From Theobroma cacao (lineage: Eukaryota; Streptophyta; Magnoliopsida; Malvales; Malvaceae), in assembly GCF_000208745.1 (NCBI RefSeq), contig NC_030850.1:8519980-8583979 (forward strand): a DNA stretch of 64,000 bases, given 5' to 3'. Within the stretch, counting starts at the first letter, position 1, and each line of letters begins with the position of its first letter. The position numbers and the translations under genes are program-made. Below, in pieces: positions 48,935-60,233 of this stretch. The notes under the pieces were generated by a model. The model was not told the origin of the DNA, ran no database searches, and was given only the letters and a program-made list of their open reading frames with translations.

Positions 48935-50672
48935 TCTTCTTAACTTGTCACTCCCTCAGATGGGGTTTCTAAGAGCTTCAAGAAAAAGAAGGCTGTTGCT
49001 TTGTAGGCGAAACCAAAACAATACAAAGGCTATAAGTGGGGGAGAGAGAGAGAGATATTTTTGTTTATTTTATCGGAGAAAAAGGCTGTCCCCTTCTAAT
49101 AAAGTAGCTGAGTTTGGGCCATCTTAAACTACACTACAGTTGCCTCCTGCCTCTTGCCTCTTTGCTTCATCCTCTCGCCAATCAAGCTAAGGCCTTTTGC
49201 AATTTCGAAGGTCCACCACTTTCTTTCCTTATAATTCCTCAAATTCCCATTTTCCATCCATCCACGTTCAAGATTCAGATTCTTTCTTATTTACAACCTT
49301 TTTACTATAATTTTTTTCAGAGATAATTCAACAAATAACATTCCATTTGAAATAAAAAAAAGGTATTATTTTCTTATTAGATATTAAAAAAATTTTAAAA
49401 TTTTCAAATAAGATTGAATTAATAATTTGATTTCATTTTAATTTTAAATACATATTTTCAATAATTGTAAACACGTTTGTAAATGTATCTATACGTGAAT
49501 ATTTAAATATGTTTATACAAAACTTAAATTCATTTTTCTTTGTCACATCTCTTTTAAGCTTTAGCAATTTTTTCAAGGCATGAATGGCAATTTTCTGAAG
49601 AGGAAGAATAAATGTACCCTTTTTATTAGTTTCAACTAAATTTAATTAAAATAGTTTGTATTTAAATGGGATTAAACTTTGTTCTTAATATGGTTTGGTT
49701 TTGTGGCATCTTAAATGCCCTTTAGAAATACAATTCTCTTCCTATGCTTGAGTCAAATTAATAATAATAAAAATAAAAGTGGATTGAGTTTCTTTAATGT
49801 TTAGTGTACCATAATCTATTAAGGAGAAAAAAAATATTTTTTTATAAAAGAAAAACATATTTTTAAATTGATATAATATTTAAAAAAATTTAAATTATTT
49901 AATAAAATTTAAATATATTTTGTATTACTTTCAATCACATTTTTATATATATTTCAAATCAAATATACTTTTATAACTAACGATTAATTAATTATTATTT
50001 ATTAAAATATTATTTATTATTTTATATTTATGTGACGAGATAGTAAAAATGTTATATAACTATGTTATCATGTTACATTAATATGTCAACATATCATGTG
50101 ATATAAAATAACAAATAATATTTTGATTAAATTTAAAATAAAAATATAAAAATTTGATTGAAAGTAAATTAAAAAAAATAAAATTTATTTAACATTTGTT
50201 GATAGTTAATAAATTTTTTTAAGTATTATACTTTTTAAAATTTTATTTAACTGCTAGATATACAAAATTTGGGTAAAGTTATTTTTTATATTATTAATCA
50301 ACCATACTTTAACAATCATAAAAGCTAAATTTGTTACTGTCATATAACATGTTTCGCCTATTATATTAAATATATCCTAAAGTTTATATTACTTATTGTA
50401 TCAATTATTAGAATACTATAAATAATGATATTTCCTTCCATTAATATTTTCACAAAGACAACGTGCGGGTATAAATTGCTTGTTATATCTTAAAATGTGC
50501 ATAAAATCTATTTTAATTCATTTTAGATGCATGGGCATCGATTGTTATGAAAGATAGTATTAGCGGGAATGAGTGCAAACGCGGCCTCCGAATTACCGAT
50601 AATTGAATCGGCGTAGCAATTTGCGCCGACTAACTTAAACTTTTGTTTTCTTTCCGTTTCCATGCGCAGGAG
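48935..50672. other. shared upstream region of CLPTM1 and PPR genes
   Basis: The two genes diverge from this 1.7 kb interval. It contains the CLPTM1 5' untranslated region with a GA repeat near 49040-49055, then very AT-rich DNA. No further gene was recognised. A CAG immediately upstream of the PPR start (at 50666-50668) could be the acceptor of a 5' leader intron. Confidence 0.45.
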
Positions 50673-53348
50673 ATGCTTGGGGAAATGCTTCCGCCAGGGA
50701 TAGTGTCCAAAGCTTGGGTTAGTATGCTCAATGACTGCACCAGACATGGTAGGCATTATCAAGCTTTGTTCCTTTTCGTTCAGAAGGTGCGGTGTTCATC
50801 AAGTTTTGGACTTGACCACCAAGTTCTTGCAGCTATTCTCAAATCCTGCGCTGCCCTTCGTACCACCCTTTTCGGAAGGGCTCTCCACAGTTGTGCAGTG
50901 AAACTGGGTCATGTCTCTTGCCACTCTGTGTCCAAAGCCCTGCTTAACATGTATGCTAAATCTGGAGCTCTCGGTGATTGTCAGAAACTGTTTAGTCAAA
51001 TGGGTACTTCTACTTCTGATCCTGTTGTTTGGAACATTGTCTTATCCGGGTTGGCTGGTTATCGGGAATATAATGATCAAGTTCTTCGTTTGTTTAGTTC
51101 AATGCCTGTTTCCAATGAAGCAAAGCCCAATCCTGTCACAGTTGCTATTGTTCTTCCTTTGTATGCTCGGTTAGGAGACATAGATGGAGGAAAGGTTGTG
51201 CACTCCTACGTGATTAAGTCCGGATTGGATGCACATACCCTTGTTGGGAATGCACTAATATCGATGTATGCAAAATGTGGACTAGTAAAAGAAGATGCAT
51301 ATGCTGTTTTCTGTAGCATTAGTGACAAAGATGTTGTTTCGTGGAATGCAATCATTGCAGGTTTTTCTGAGAATAATTTGATGGATGATGCATTTAGATT
51401 GTTCAGGAAGATGCTGAAAGGACCAATAGCGCCAAATGATTCAACGATTGTGAATATTCTACTTGTTTGTGCTACTTTAGATAAGAATGTTGCCTGCTAC
51501 TTGGGGAAGGAGGTTCATTGTTTTTTGCTGAGAAGAACTGATATAGGAGCAGATGTTTCAGTCTGCAATGCCTTGGTGAGCTACTATTTGAAAGTTGGGC
51601 ATATGGATAAAGCGGAATTAGTGTTTCAAAAGATGGAATCAAGAGATTTGGTTTCATGGAACGCTATTATTGCTGGATATGTGGCAAATGGTTATTGGTT
51701 GAGAGCTTTGGATTTGTTTCTAGAATTACTCTCTGCAAATATGTTTGGGCCAAATTCTGTTACTCTTGTTAGCATTCTTTCTGCTTGTGCACACTTAAAG
51801 GATCTGCAGGTTGGAAAAGTGATCCACGGGTATATTCTTCGACATTCTTGCTTATATGCAGATACAGCGTTGGAAAATTCCCTTATTAGTTTCTATGCAA
51901 AGTGCAATGACATAGGAGCAGCTTATCAGACATTTTTGATGATTCCTTGGAGAGACTTGGTATCATGGAATTCCGTTCTTGATGCCTTTGCAGAGTGTGA
52001 ATATGATTCTCGGTTTCAGGAACTTTTAAGCTTTATGCTTGGGGAAGGACTTAGGCCTGATTTCATCACCTTCTTAGCCATATTACGGTTTTGTGTCTGT
52101 GTTTCAAGTCTAGTAAAGGTTAAAGAAACTCATTGCTATTGCCTCAAGGCTGGTTTTTTACAAGGTAATAGTGAACCTGCTGTTATAAATGCGATAATTG
52201 ATGCATATGCTAAATGTGGTAATATGGGATATGCTTCAAGGATTTTTCATAGTTTTTCAGGGAGGAAGAATTTGGTTACATTCAATTCAATGATCTCAGC
52301 TTATGTGAATTCTGGATCACATGATGATGCATTTATGATTTTTAATGGGATGTCTGTGAGGGATCTCACCTCTTGGAATTTGATGGTTCAAGCATGTGCT
52401 GAAAATGATTGTCCTGGTCTGGCTCTCAGCCTTTTCCATGAGTTACAAGCTCAAGGAATGAAGCCTGATGTAGTGACTATTATGAGCATCCTTCCAGTAT
52501 GTGCTCAACTGGCCTCTGTTTACTTGTTGAGGCAGTGCCATGGTTATGTGATAAGAGCTTGTTTTCAAGATGCTCGCTTAAATGGAGCTCTTTTGGATGT
52601 ATATGCAAAATGTGGCAGAATATGGAGTGCTCATAAGCTTTTCCAGTCAACTCCTGTTAAGGATCTGGTTATGTTCACTTCTATGATTGGTGGGTATGCC
52701 ATGCACGGTATGGGAGAGGAAGCACTTTGCCATTTCTCTTTTATGCTTGAGTCAGGGGTGAAGCCTGATCATGTTATCATTACTGCCATTTTATCTGCTT
52801 GCTGTCATGCTGGCCTTGTAGATGAAGGGTTGAAAATTTTGTATTCACTAGAGACTGCTCATGGAATGAAACCAAGCATAGAACATTATGCTTGCATTGT
52901 GGACCTTCTAGCTCGAGGAGGTCGAATCAATGATGCATATTCTTTGGTTGCTGGTATGTCTGTTGAAGCTAATGCTATGGTGTGGGGGACATTGTTGGGT
53001 GCCTGTAGGACTCATCATGAGGTGGAATTGGGCCGTGTTGTGGCAGACCACCTTTTTCAAATTGACGCTAATAATATTGGGAACTATGTGGTAATGTCAA
53101 ACCTATATGCGGCAGATGCTAGATGGGATGGTGTCATGGAGGTGAGAAAACTGATGAGAACAAGAGATTTGAGAAAACCTGCAGGATGCAGCTGGATTGA
53201 GGTGAAGAAGAGAAATAACGTCTTCATAGCTGGAGACTGTTTGCATCCTGAGAGGAAAATTATCTATAGTACATTAAGTACCTTGGCTCAACAAATCAAG
53301 GAACCATTTCTATTTGATAAGATCAACATGTTCCCTTATGGCATTTAG
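50673..53348 (+). CDS. SLG1: pentatricopeptide repeat protein, E+ type (SLG1/At5g08490-like)
   Basis: A single-exon protein of 891 residues made of PLS-type PPR repeats (recurrent MYAKCG, DVVSWNAIIAG, PDHVIITAILSACCHAGLVDEG). It ends in E and E+ motifs (PAGCSWIEVKKRNNVFIAGD, HPERKIIY) with no DYW deaminase domain. Such proteins bind organelle RNA in a sequence-specific way and direct C-to-U editing, recruiting a deaminase in trans. The Arabidopsis relative SLG1 is mitochondrial and was linked to editing of nad3 and growth; that role is transferred by similarity and neighbourhood (CLPTM1 on one side, VQ31 on the other). The first ATG of the frame is at 50673; the frame is open a little further upstream without another ATG. 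A clear targeting peptide is not evident, so the true start may differ. The 3' end has been copied twice downstream. Confidence 0.9.
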   Translation: MLGEMLPPGIVSKAWVSMLNDCTRHGRHYQALFLFVQKVRCSSSFGLDHQVLAAILKSCAALRTTLFGRALHSCAVKLGHVSCHSVSKALLNMYAKSGALGDCQKLFSQMGTSTSDPVVWNIVLSGLAGYREYNDQVLRLFSSMPVSNEAKPNPVTVAIVLPLYARLGDIDGGKVVHSYVIKSGLDAHTLVGNALISMYAKCGLVKEDAYAVFCSISDKDVVSWNAIIAGFSENNLMDDAFRLFRKMLKGPIAPNDSTIVNILLVCATLDKNVACYLGKEVHCFLLRRTDIGADVSVCNALVSYYLKVGHMDKAELVFQKMESRDLVSWNAIIAGYVANGYWLRALDLFLELLSANMFGPNSVTLVSILSACAHLKDLQVGKVIHGYILRHSCLYADTALENSLISFYAKCNDIGAAYQTFLMIPWRDLVSWNSVLDAFAECEYDSRFQELLSFMLGEGLRPDFITFLAILRFCVCVSSLVKVKETHCYCLKAGFLQGNSEPAVINAIIDAYAKCGNMGYASRIFHSFSGRKNLVTFNSMISAYVNSGSHDDAFMIFNGMSVRDLTSWNLMVQACAENDCPGLALSLFHELQAQGMKPDVVTIMSILPVCAQLASVYLLRQCHGYVIRACFQDARLNGALLDVYAKCGRIWSAHKLFQSTPVKDLVMFTSMIGGYAMHGMGEEALCHFSFMLESGVKPDHVIITAILSACCHAGLVDEGLKILYSLETAHGMKPSIEHYACIVDLLARGGRINDAYSLVAGMSVEANAMVWGTLLGACRTHHEVELGRVVADHLFQIDANNIGNYVVMSNLYAADARWDGVMEVRKLMRTRDLRKPAGCSWIEVKKRNNVFIAGDCLHPERKIIYSTLSTLAQQIKEPFLFDKINMFPYGI

Positions 53349-53368
53349 AGCTTCATAAAAGGTAACTA

Positions 53369-53856
53369 GAGACTACTTATGGGATGAAATTAAGCAATAT
53401 GCTTGCATTGTGGATCTTTTAGCTTGAGGAGGTAAAATCCATGCTGCATAATCTTTGGTTGTTGGGATGTCTGTTGAAGCTAATGCTAATGTGTGGGGGA
53501 CATCGTTGGGTGCCTGTAGGACTGATCATGAGGTGGAATTGGACCGTGTTGTGGCAGACCACCTCTTTCAAATTGAAGCTAATAATATTGGGAACAATGT
53601 GGTAATGTCAAACCAATATGTGGCGGATGCTAGATGGGATGGAGGTGAGAAAACTGATGAGTACAAGAGATTGAAAACAACCTGCAGGATGCAGCTGGAT
53701 TGAGGTGGGGAAGAGAAATAACGTCTTCACAGCTGGAGATTGTTTGCATCCCAAGAGGTAAATTATCTATAGTACATTAAGTACCTGGGATCAACAAATC
53801 AAGGAGCGATTTCTGTTTGATAAGATCAACATGTTCAATTATGGCATTTAGAGCTT
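53369..53856 (+). pseudogene. broken tandem copy 1 of the PPR gene 3' end
   Basis: Nearly repeats the last ~500 bases of the PPR gene (52851-53357), from the GAGACT...CTTGCATTGTGGA region through ATGTCTGTTGAAGCTAATGC and the E-motif part to GGCATTTAGAGCTT. It has in-frame stops (the Arg codon of LARGG has become TGA, and a TAA follows) and small indels, and so cannot encode a protein. It begins about 20 bases after the PPR stop codon. Confidence 0.85.
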
Positions 53857-54152
53857 GTGGCAGATGCTAGATTGGAACTATGTTGTAATGTTAAGCCTAT
53901 ATGTGGCAGATGCTAGATCAGATGGTGACATGGAGGTGAGAAAACTGATGAGAACAAGAGATTTATAAAACCTGCAGGATGCAGCCAGATTGAGGTTGAG
54001 AAGAGAAATAACGACTTCATAGCCGGAGACTGTTTTCGTCCTAAGAGAAAAATTATCTATAGTACATTGAGTACCTGGGGTCAACAAATCAAGGAGCGAT
54101 TTCTGTTTGATAAGATTAACATATTCACTTATGGCATTTAGAGCTTCATAAA
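53857..54152 (+). pseudogene. broken tandem copy 2 of the PPR gene 3' end
   Basis: A shorter copy of the PPR tail (about 53075-53360), from GGAACTATGTTGTAATG through TGGCAGATGCTAGATCAGATGG to GGCATTTAGAGCTTCATAAA. It abuts copy 1. The frame carries a stop (AGATTTATAAAACC in place of an open Leu-Arg-Lys frame). Together with the gene it makes three consecutive copies of the E/E+ coding region. Confidence 0.8.
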
Positions 54153-55462
54153 GAAGGAAAATGCGACTAAAATGTCAATAACCTTGGATGTTATTGGTCA
54201 TAATCTTGACAGACTGAATGCTTTTTTTTGTTTTTGGTGGTAAGGGCATTCTACTTAGTGGATCAAATCCATTTTACCTCAACTGAATCTAGTCTTAATG
54301 GTTGAAGTTGGTGTTCCTCAACTTCGACAGATGTATTAAATAGAAATATCCAAGATTTCAGTCAAGTGTCAGAATTGGTTTTCTGCTTCTGCAGTGATTT
54401 AGTTAACTTGAAACAAATTGTTGGAATTTCTATATATTGTTTTTGACTTATGTCCTGTTTTTCATTTTGAAGGTGATTCTGCAATGACCAGGACCAAGAC
54501 TTGTTTGGAAACTTAATAATTTTTGTTTTTGAAGTTGAATGAGCCCATGAACTGTTAGCAGGCTGTCTTCATAGAGGAGATAGTGTCATCTTTGTTGGTA
54601 GTGTGAATTAGTAAGTTGAATGCTTGAAGATTAGATATTGTTTTGATGTTCAATAGCCAAGGATTCTGTGTAACTTTTCCACAAAAGTTCAATTTATTTT
54701 AAGTTAAAATTTTGAAGAATGTACGGGACGCTGAAGTGGTTTTGCTCACTTGGTTGCAACTTCAGAAATATCAGGTTCCATCATACAGTTTGTATTTTCT
54801 TCTCCTCATAAGTCACCATATGTGAAGTATGTTTTTTGCATTTGATCTGCATTATGACTTTAGAATAATCTATTTTTCATGGTCTTCTTGCCTGGATTAA
54901 CAAACATGTTACTGCATCTTACATCTGAAGTAGTATAAAATTCTGTTGGTACTGAGTATTCTTTTAGGTTTTTGTCAATACTAAAGCTGCAAATGAGCTG
55001 ACCCAAGAAAAGAAAAATTATTGTTACAGTTTATGCTCAGCTTAGTAAGGGGAGCATAGGGCTTCAATCAAGCGGAACTCAAGTTTAGCTCAAAGAAAAT
55101 CTTGAAAATCAGTTGAGACATCAAAAATATTAAACAAAGTCAAGACTAAATTCTAAGAAAATCAGAAAATTATGGTCTTCCTGTGATGCTGGACTGATTT
55201 ATTAAACTATTATGCTAGTATAGTTACTATCAAATTCTATTTTATGTTTCTTAAGATAGGAAGCTGTGGCATTATTTGTTTACCATTTTCTTCAGGTTTA
55301 AATGTTGACTTTATTAAGTTAGTACAGATATTCTCAAGCTCTATATATGTTCTTAAGGTAGGAAGTTGTTGGCTTTATTTTCTTTGGGTCTAGGTCGTTG
55401 TTATTCTTGTAATGGACTCACTTTGGTTTTTAGTTTTAGTTAAGTAGTAGTTTTAAGTCAAA
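54153..55462. other. intergenic between PPR copies and LINE remnant
   Basis: AT-rich, no gene recognised. Confidence 0.45.
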
Positions 55463-56290
55463 TTTTTTTTTTTTTGAAAAGTGATGATATTATTAAATGT
55501 CTCACATGAGAGACAAAAGGTAAGCTGCAGTGGCTTACAAAACCAAAAAGAGTCCTTGGCGTAAGGACTGGCAAAAATCAGATGATTTCTGATATGCCAA
55601 CCATAAGGTACATCAGTTGATCATTCATCTTACAATAACACTGGACACCCAAACTAAAGAAATCCCTAGTAAGAAAAACAGCATTGACGTAATAAAACAA
55701 GAGCCCATTTAACCGTTTTCCACCCCCAAGTCAAATTCAAAGTAAGCATTGAAGTTTGATTCTCTTGCAACACCAGCCTGTGCGAGCCCATCTGCAAGTG
55801 AGTTAGCTTCACGTCTGATATGGGTGAAGGAGAGGACCAAAATATTGCTGGCACAGCTTTCAATGGAGTTGGAGATGAGCTTCATGCGCCAAGGGACTTT
55901 TTGGTGATTCTGGGCCCAGAGAATTGCGTTAGAAGAATCACTCTCAACTTCCAATTTATGGGAGGATGCCCATGGAGAGTCAAGAAAGAACTTAATTCCC
56001 CTTTGAATGGCTTGAAATTCAGCAAAGTTAGAGTCCTCTACTCCAATGGCATGAGAGAAAACACCTCTGATGATGCCTAGGTGATCTCTAATGGCTCCCT
56101 CGTTGCCTGCAGGCCTGGCTTGCCTCGAGCAGCTCCATCTGTGTTAAGTTTGAGAAAGCCCCGGGGGGGAGGGGTCCATGTGTCCTTCTTAGATGGCTTC
56201 CTCCTCTCTTTTTTCCTGCAAAAGGCTCTAGGAAAGTCAAAGCAAAATTCAGTAGGAACATGGCCAAGTTTCCAGTTTGATTGATAGTTT
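55463..56290 (-). mobile_element. 5'-truncated LINE remnant with RNase H domain
   Basis: On the minus strand, from about 56190 to 55711, a plant LINE-type RNase H domain can be read. WTPPPRGFLKLNTDGA carries the first catalytic Asp; after a frameshift near 56100 come FAEFQAI (Glu) and LEVESDSSNAI (Asp), then FTHIRREANSLADGLA with the last Asp. A 13-T run at 55463-55475, a poly(A) tail on the minus strand, ends the element. No reverse transcriptase part remains, which fits 5' truncation during insertion. Target-site duplications were not resolved. It lies between the PPR and VQ genes. Confidence 0.7.
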
Positions 56291-56957
56291 TGCACTTTGG
56301 ATCTCTACTGCTTGTAATAATACTAGAACTCTATAAAATATTATGGAACTCCTTTAGTTAATAGAGTATCTGTTATGACAACTTCAGCTGCTTTTATTCT
56401 TTGCCTTTTATGCTTTCTTTGGGATTCTATGAAGCAACTCTAAGCCTTAACCCTAGGTGTGAAGCTCATATCTTTTCTTCTTCACCAATATCTTCTTTAA
56501 TTCCACCTCTGTTTCAGATTAAGAACCATCTTTGAATTACTTTTCGTCATGGTTATTTACGTATCTGTTATGTAGCATCAACGATACACTCTCTTAACAC
56601 TTAAAAAGTTTATCATGCAATTGAAATACTAAAAAATATTGATTACCTATTTCCATAATTCATAATGGCAGTGAGAAGGGAAATATGGTATGATGGACAA
56701 CAGATTACACCTTGCTATGTTGAAGAGAGTGTAGCTTTTATGACCCACAGATCAGTAAATGCATCTAGTTGGCATTTGACCTGCACTCTACTTCTATTGT
56801 TATTTTGAAGAGCATTTAGCTTTTATAATCCTTATCATGCATTTGTCATCGGAAATTCAGACATGACATCAAAGACCATTGATGAGGCAAATAGATTTAC
56901 AAGTTTTATTAGTATAAGTAAAAGGTATGATTAGTTCCTGAAAAAGAAAAAGTAAAA
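56291..56957. other. 3' flank of the VQ gene
   Basis: No gene recognised; the right-hand part is probably the 3' untranslated region of the VQ gene, which reads leftwards. Confidence 0.4.
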
Positions 56958-57473
56958 TCATGCTTTATCATTTGTTCTTGGAGATGTTATTGGAAACAAA
57001 TCAAGTAATTCTGGTTCCATTTTTGCTGCTCTTGACCGTGGTGATGGATGCAGATAAAAACGTCTCTCTTTGATAGCTTTTTCTTCTTCTTCTGTGTTCA
57101 ATTCACCTTTTGCTGATTCTTCTCTGTTTTCCTCTTCTAGCAGGGATAGCATGGAGAAAATTGTTGATGGAGTGCCCACGGGACTTGTGAGAAGACCAGA
57201 GTTTCCTGATCTTGATGGTGATGTAGCATGTTTAAAACTCAATGGGGGTTTCACTATCTCAAGTTTGGGCCTCATGTATTGCCTTCTTTCATGGAGTTTA
57301 GAAGTTGGCCTCTTTAAGCCTGGAACCTTCATAGCTGCACCTTCTTGTGCTGCATCACTCTCAGATGGGCCTGTTAACCGCTGCACAACCTCTCGGAAAG
57401 CATCTGAGTCTGTTTGCACAAATGTGGTCAAGGGTTTACAACAGGTTGCAGCCTGGGTTGCTGGTTTTTCCAT
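56958..57473 (-). CDS. VQ31: VQ-motif protein, VQ31-like
   Basis: An intronless plant regulator of 171 residues. VQ proteins bind group I and IIc WRKY transcription factors, and some are MAP-kinase targets; they tune defence and growth genes in the nucleus. The VQ motif FREVVQRLTG is at residues 26-35, preceded by TTFVQTDSD. Conserved blocks LHERRQYMRPKLEIVKP and EKAIKERRFYLHPSPRSR, and the C-terminal LLDLFPITSPR, match the VQ4/19/31/33 group. Several SP/TP sites (SPVGTPST, HPSPRS, ITSPR) could be kinase targets. Lack of introns is normal for the family. The ATG at 57471-57473 is the first of the frame. It is a neighbour of the SLG1-like gene, as remembered for At5g08480/At5g08490. Confidence 0.92.
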   Translation of the reverse strand: MEKPATQAATCCKPLTTFVQTDSDAFREVVQRLTGPSESDAAQEGAAMKVPGLKRPTSKLHERRQYMRPKLEIVKPPLSFKHATSPSRSGNSGLLTSPVGTPSTIFSMLSLLEEENREESAKGELNTEEEEKAIKERRFYLHPSPRSRAAKMEPELLDLFPITSPRTNDKA

Positions 57474-59508
57474 TGGCACTTTATCTCTTTAGACGAGACA
57501 GTGACCTGCAACAAGTTTGCACATGCAAATTGGTATTTGGTCTCATTTATAGGATATACAGTTAGAAAGTAAACATTTGGAGAATGATTTCTTTTAGTTA
57601 AAATGTATGGAACTTTTTTTTTTTTTAATTGAATACTGATGGAAAACATGTTGGGTATGCTTGCTATTGTCTTTAGATACCTACCTTAACCTGACAGGAG
57701 ATCTGCTAGGCGAAAAAGTGCCTATATAAAACTCAATCCTTGAAAGTAAAGATCATGGTTTATGCTGAGATCATGACAACTACCACACAGCAAGGAGTTG
57801 ATTGGTGAATGATGAGAAGAAATCTGGAAGATATTGACCAAGTAAATTGCATCTGAATTTTCCTAAATGCATGTTCTTCAAGTAATTAGGGAAAGTTAGA
57901 TATTGTCTGGAGTTAAGTCATCTTGACAATTCTTCACAGGTGATTGGGCAGGTGCACCAGGGTCGGTCTCTTTTTGACCCAACTAGCAGAAAAGCCTACA
58001 TTCATAATATTGTACTAGGCACAAAAGTGCATGGCTGGTTAAAAGGCAGGGTCTTTTCCTTTGCCCTCCAGTGTGTATTGCGTTTATTTTTTTTTTAAAT
58101 GCTTTTATATTTGATTTTTGTGTTGGGCAATGTATTTTTTATTATCTTTTCCTAATAAATTTAAATACATATTAGCTTCCATGTGTCTCTATCAAATAAT
58201 TCTTAAATTTTTTCCTTTTTTACTTTCAACAAGACTTTTTTTATATAATTATTTTGATTTTTTCCACTATACATTCCAAATTTTGTTTTACATAGTTTGT
58301 TTCTTTTTTTTATCAGTAAATTAATGTCTTTTATCACCCTCACTTATTAAAAGGAAAAACAAAAGGAATGGTACAAGACAAAGACAAAGCATACGGCCAA
58401 GAATGCAATTTCCACAAATCCGCATCGTTTCACTTATATCACTACTTAAAATTAGACACATTTTTTTTTTTTTTATGAATTTAAAATAATTTAAATTTGA
58501 TATTAACTCGACCATGCCTCTCAATTTATACCATATTATTATATCAAAATGCAGAACCTCAGCAGTGCTAATCTCAAACTGTAGACAGCGAAGATGAGAA
58601 ACGACATAACACCTGATCCTGATCTCAATTCTGTTTTTCCCTCTGGTTTCCCCAAGAAATATAGCCAAACAGAATCTGATAGGTATGGTGGATACAGGAA
58701 AGGAAAACGAAGAGAGACGTCTAAGGCAAAATTGACTTGTATTACTAAATTTAAAAACACATTATAGCACAAATGATCCGTTTGTATGAATTAGTATCTA
58801 GCGCTTTTGACAATCTTCATCTCCTCCTAATTAAACAAATATACTCAGAATTTTCATCTTTCCCTGGTTAAGCAAATACGTATGCAGTTAAGCATTTGAC
58901 TTAATAGTAAACAATAATCTCTCTTAATTCAAAATTCTTTCTGTAATTAATAAAATAAAATATGCATGACTGTTCGCATATGCGATTAATCTTATAGAAT
59001 TTAAATTTTCCTGCTGATATAAAGACCGATCACAACAGATTACAATCTGATAAAAGAAATCAAGGAAAGAGAAATGCTTTGAGAGCGTACCTCAGAAGGA
59101 CCTTTGGGAATCCGTGAGAAGGCAATGACAAGGAAAGATGGTGAATTCAGCTGTTCTCTTCCAATAGGTATATAAATGATAGGCAAATTAAGACGAAGGA
59201 GAAGAACAAGGAAGATTTAAAAAGAGAAAAAACAAACAAACTGTTGAATGAAGAAAGAAGGAAGAGAAATGGTTACAAGTTACAACTAAAATAAAGCGAA
59301 GGTATCCTGGCCTACACACTCAGGAGTCAGTTAGGACAACCAAAAGGCAACATGAAACTCAACCAAAAAAAAAAAGTAAAAGGCATTTTGGTTTTGGAAC
59401 CGTTGGTTGAGCTATGTATATCATTTTGTTTGTTGGAAAGGCCCAAAAAACAACAATAAAAAAATAAAAACTTGCCTTTTTCAGTTACCTACATGTTCAT
59501 GTAACTGC
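57474..59508. other. intergenic region right of the VQ gene
   Basis: Holds the presumed VQ promoter and AT-rich DNA. The minus-strand open frames at 58321-58772 are not supported by any family resemblance. No gene recognised. Confidence 0.45.
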
Positions 59509-60056
59509 CTTTCGAGGCTTTTGCTTATTAAGAATCAGATGTTTATCCTATTAATATCTTGACTGTTGACTGGGTAAAGGAGAGCTCTTGACTCTGCGTG
59601 CCAACAGTTTTATTGAAAGAAACTATGAATAAACATGCAAATTTAATGAAGCCTGCCATAACTGTTTTGTTTTCAAAACGAAAGAAATTGTAGAAAGATA
59701 TTTCAACCAGCAAGCGCAGGGATTCCAGAGTGGCCCTAAGATATAGGTACGTGTTCCACAAAGTACATTTAATTCTTCATATATTTGAAAGATAAAAGAT
59801 TTTTTTTTATATATTTATATCCATCAAATATGATACCAAATGCAGGGGTCGACTCTGTGAATAAGGTAAATTATACGTAAGTCCATAGCACTAAATGTAA
59901 GTCAAGGTATTTTAATCAATTTTTAATCTTTAAATGTTCTTTTAACAATACGGTTTAGTCAAGATCAGATTCTTATGACAGACGCCATCGTATTATAGGA
60001 ATAAGTCACGATAAATCGGATTATAAAATTAATTCTATAGTGATATATTGTAGTCG
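59509..60056 (+). repeat. upstream copy (R1) of a ~540 bp direct duplication
   Basis: It matches 62996-63530 (R2) over its whole length with scattered substitutions and small indels. Its first ~55 bases correspond to the 3' end of the retroelement gag frame, with a 9-base insertion (ATTAAGAAT). Thus it carries a retroelement-derived tail although no gag lies immediately upstream. Confidence 0.8.
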
Positions 60057-60233
60057 ATAATCAATTTTATAAGTTTTGTTATGCAGAGGATTCATCAAAA
60101 TGGTAACTGCAGAGTGTATGACTCATGTCATTATTTACTTAATGTGAACAGTGATTTCATGCTAGCTAACTACTAACTAAGAGGAAAAAATAACCAAAAG
60201 AAAGAGTTTAAAATAAGAGGAGGATGGACGGCA

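Noticed and set aside
53455..53703. 82-residue frame resembling a PPR end
   Set aside because: Part of decayed tandem copy 1, without a start region and interrupted on both sides.
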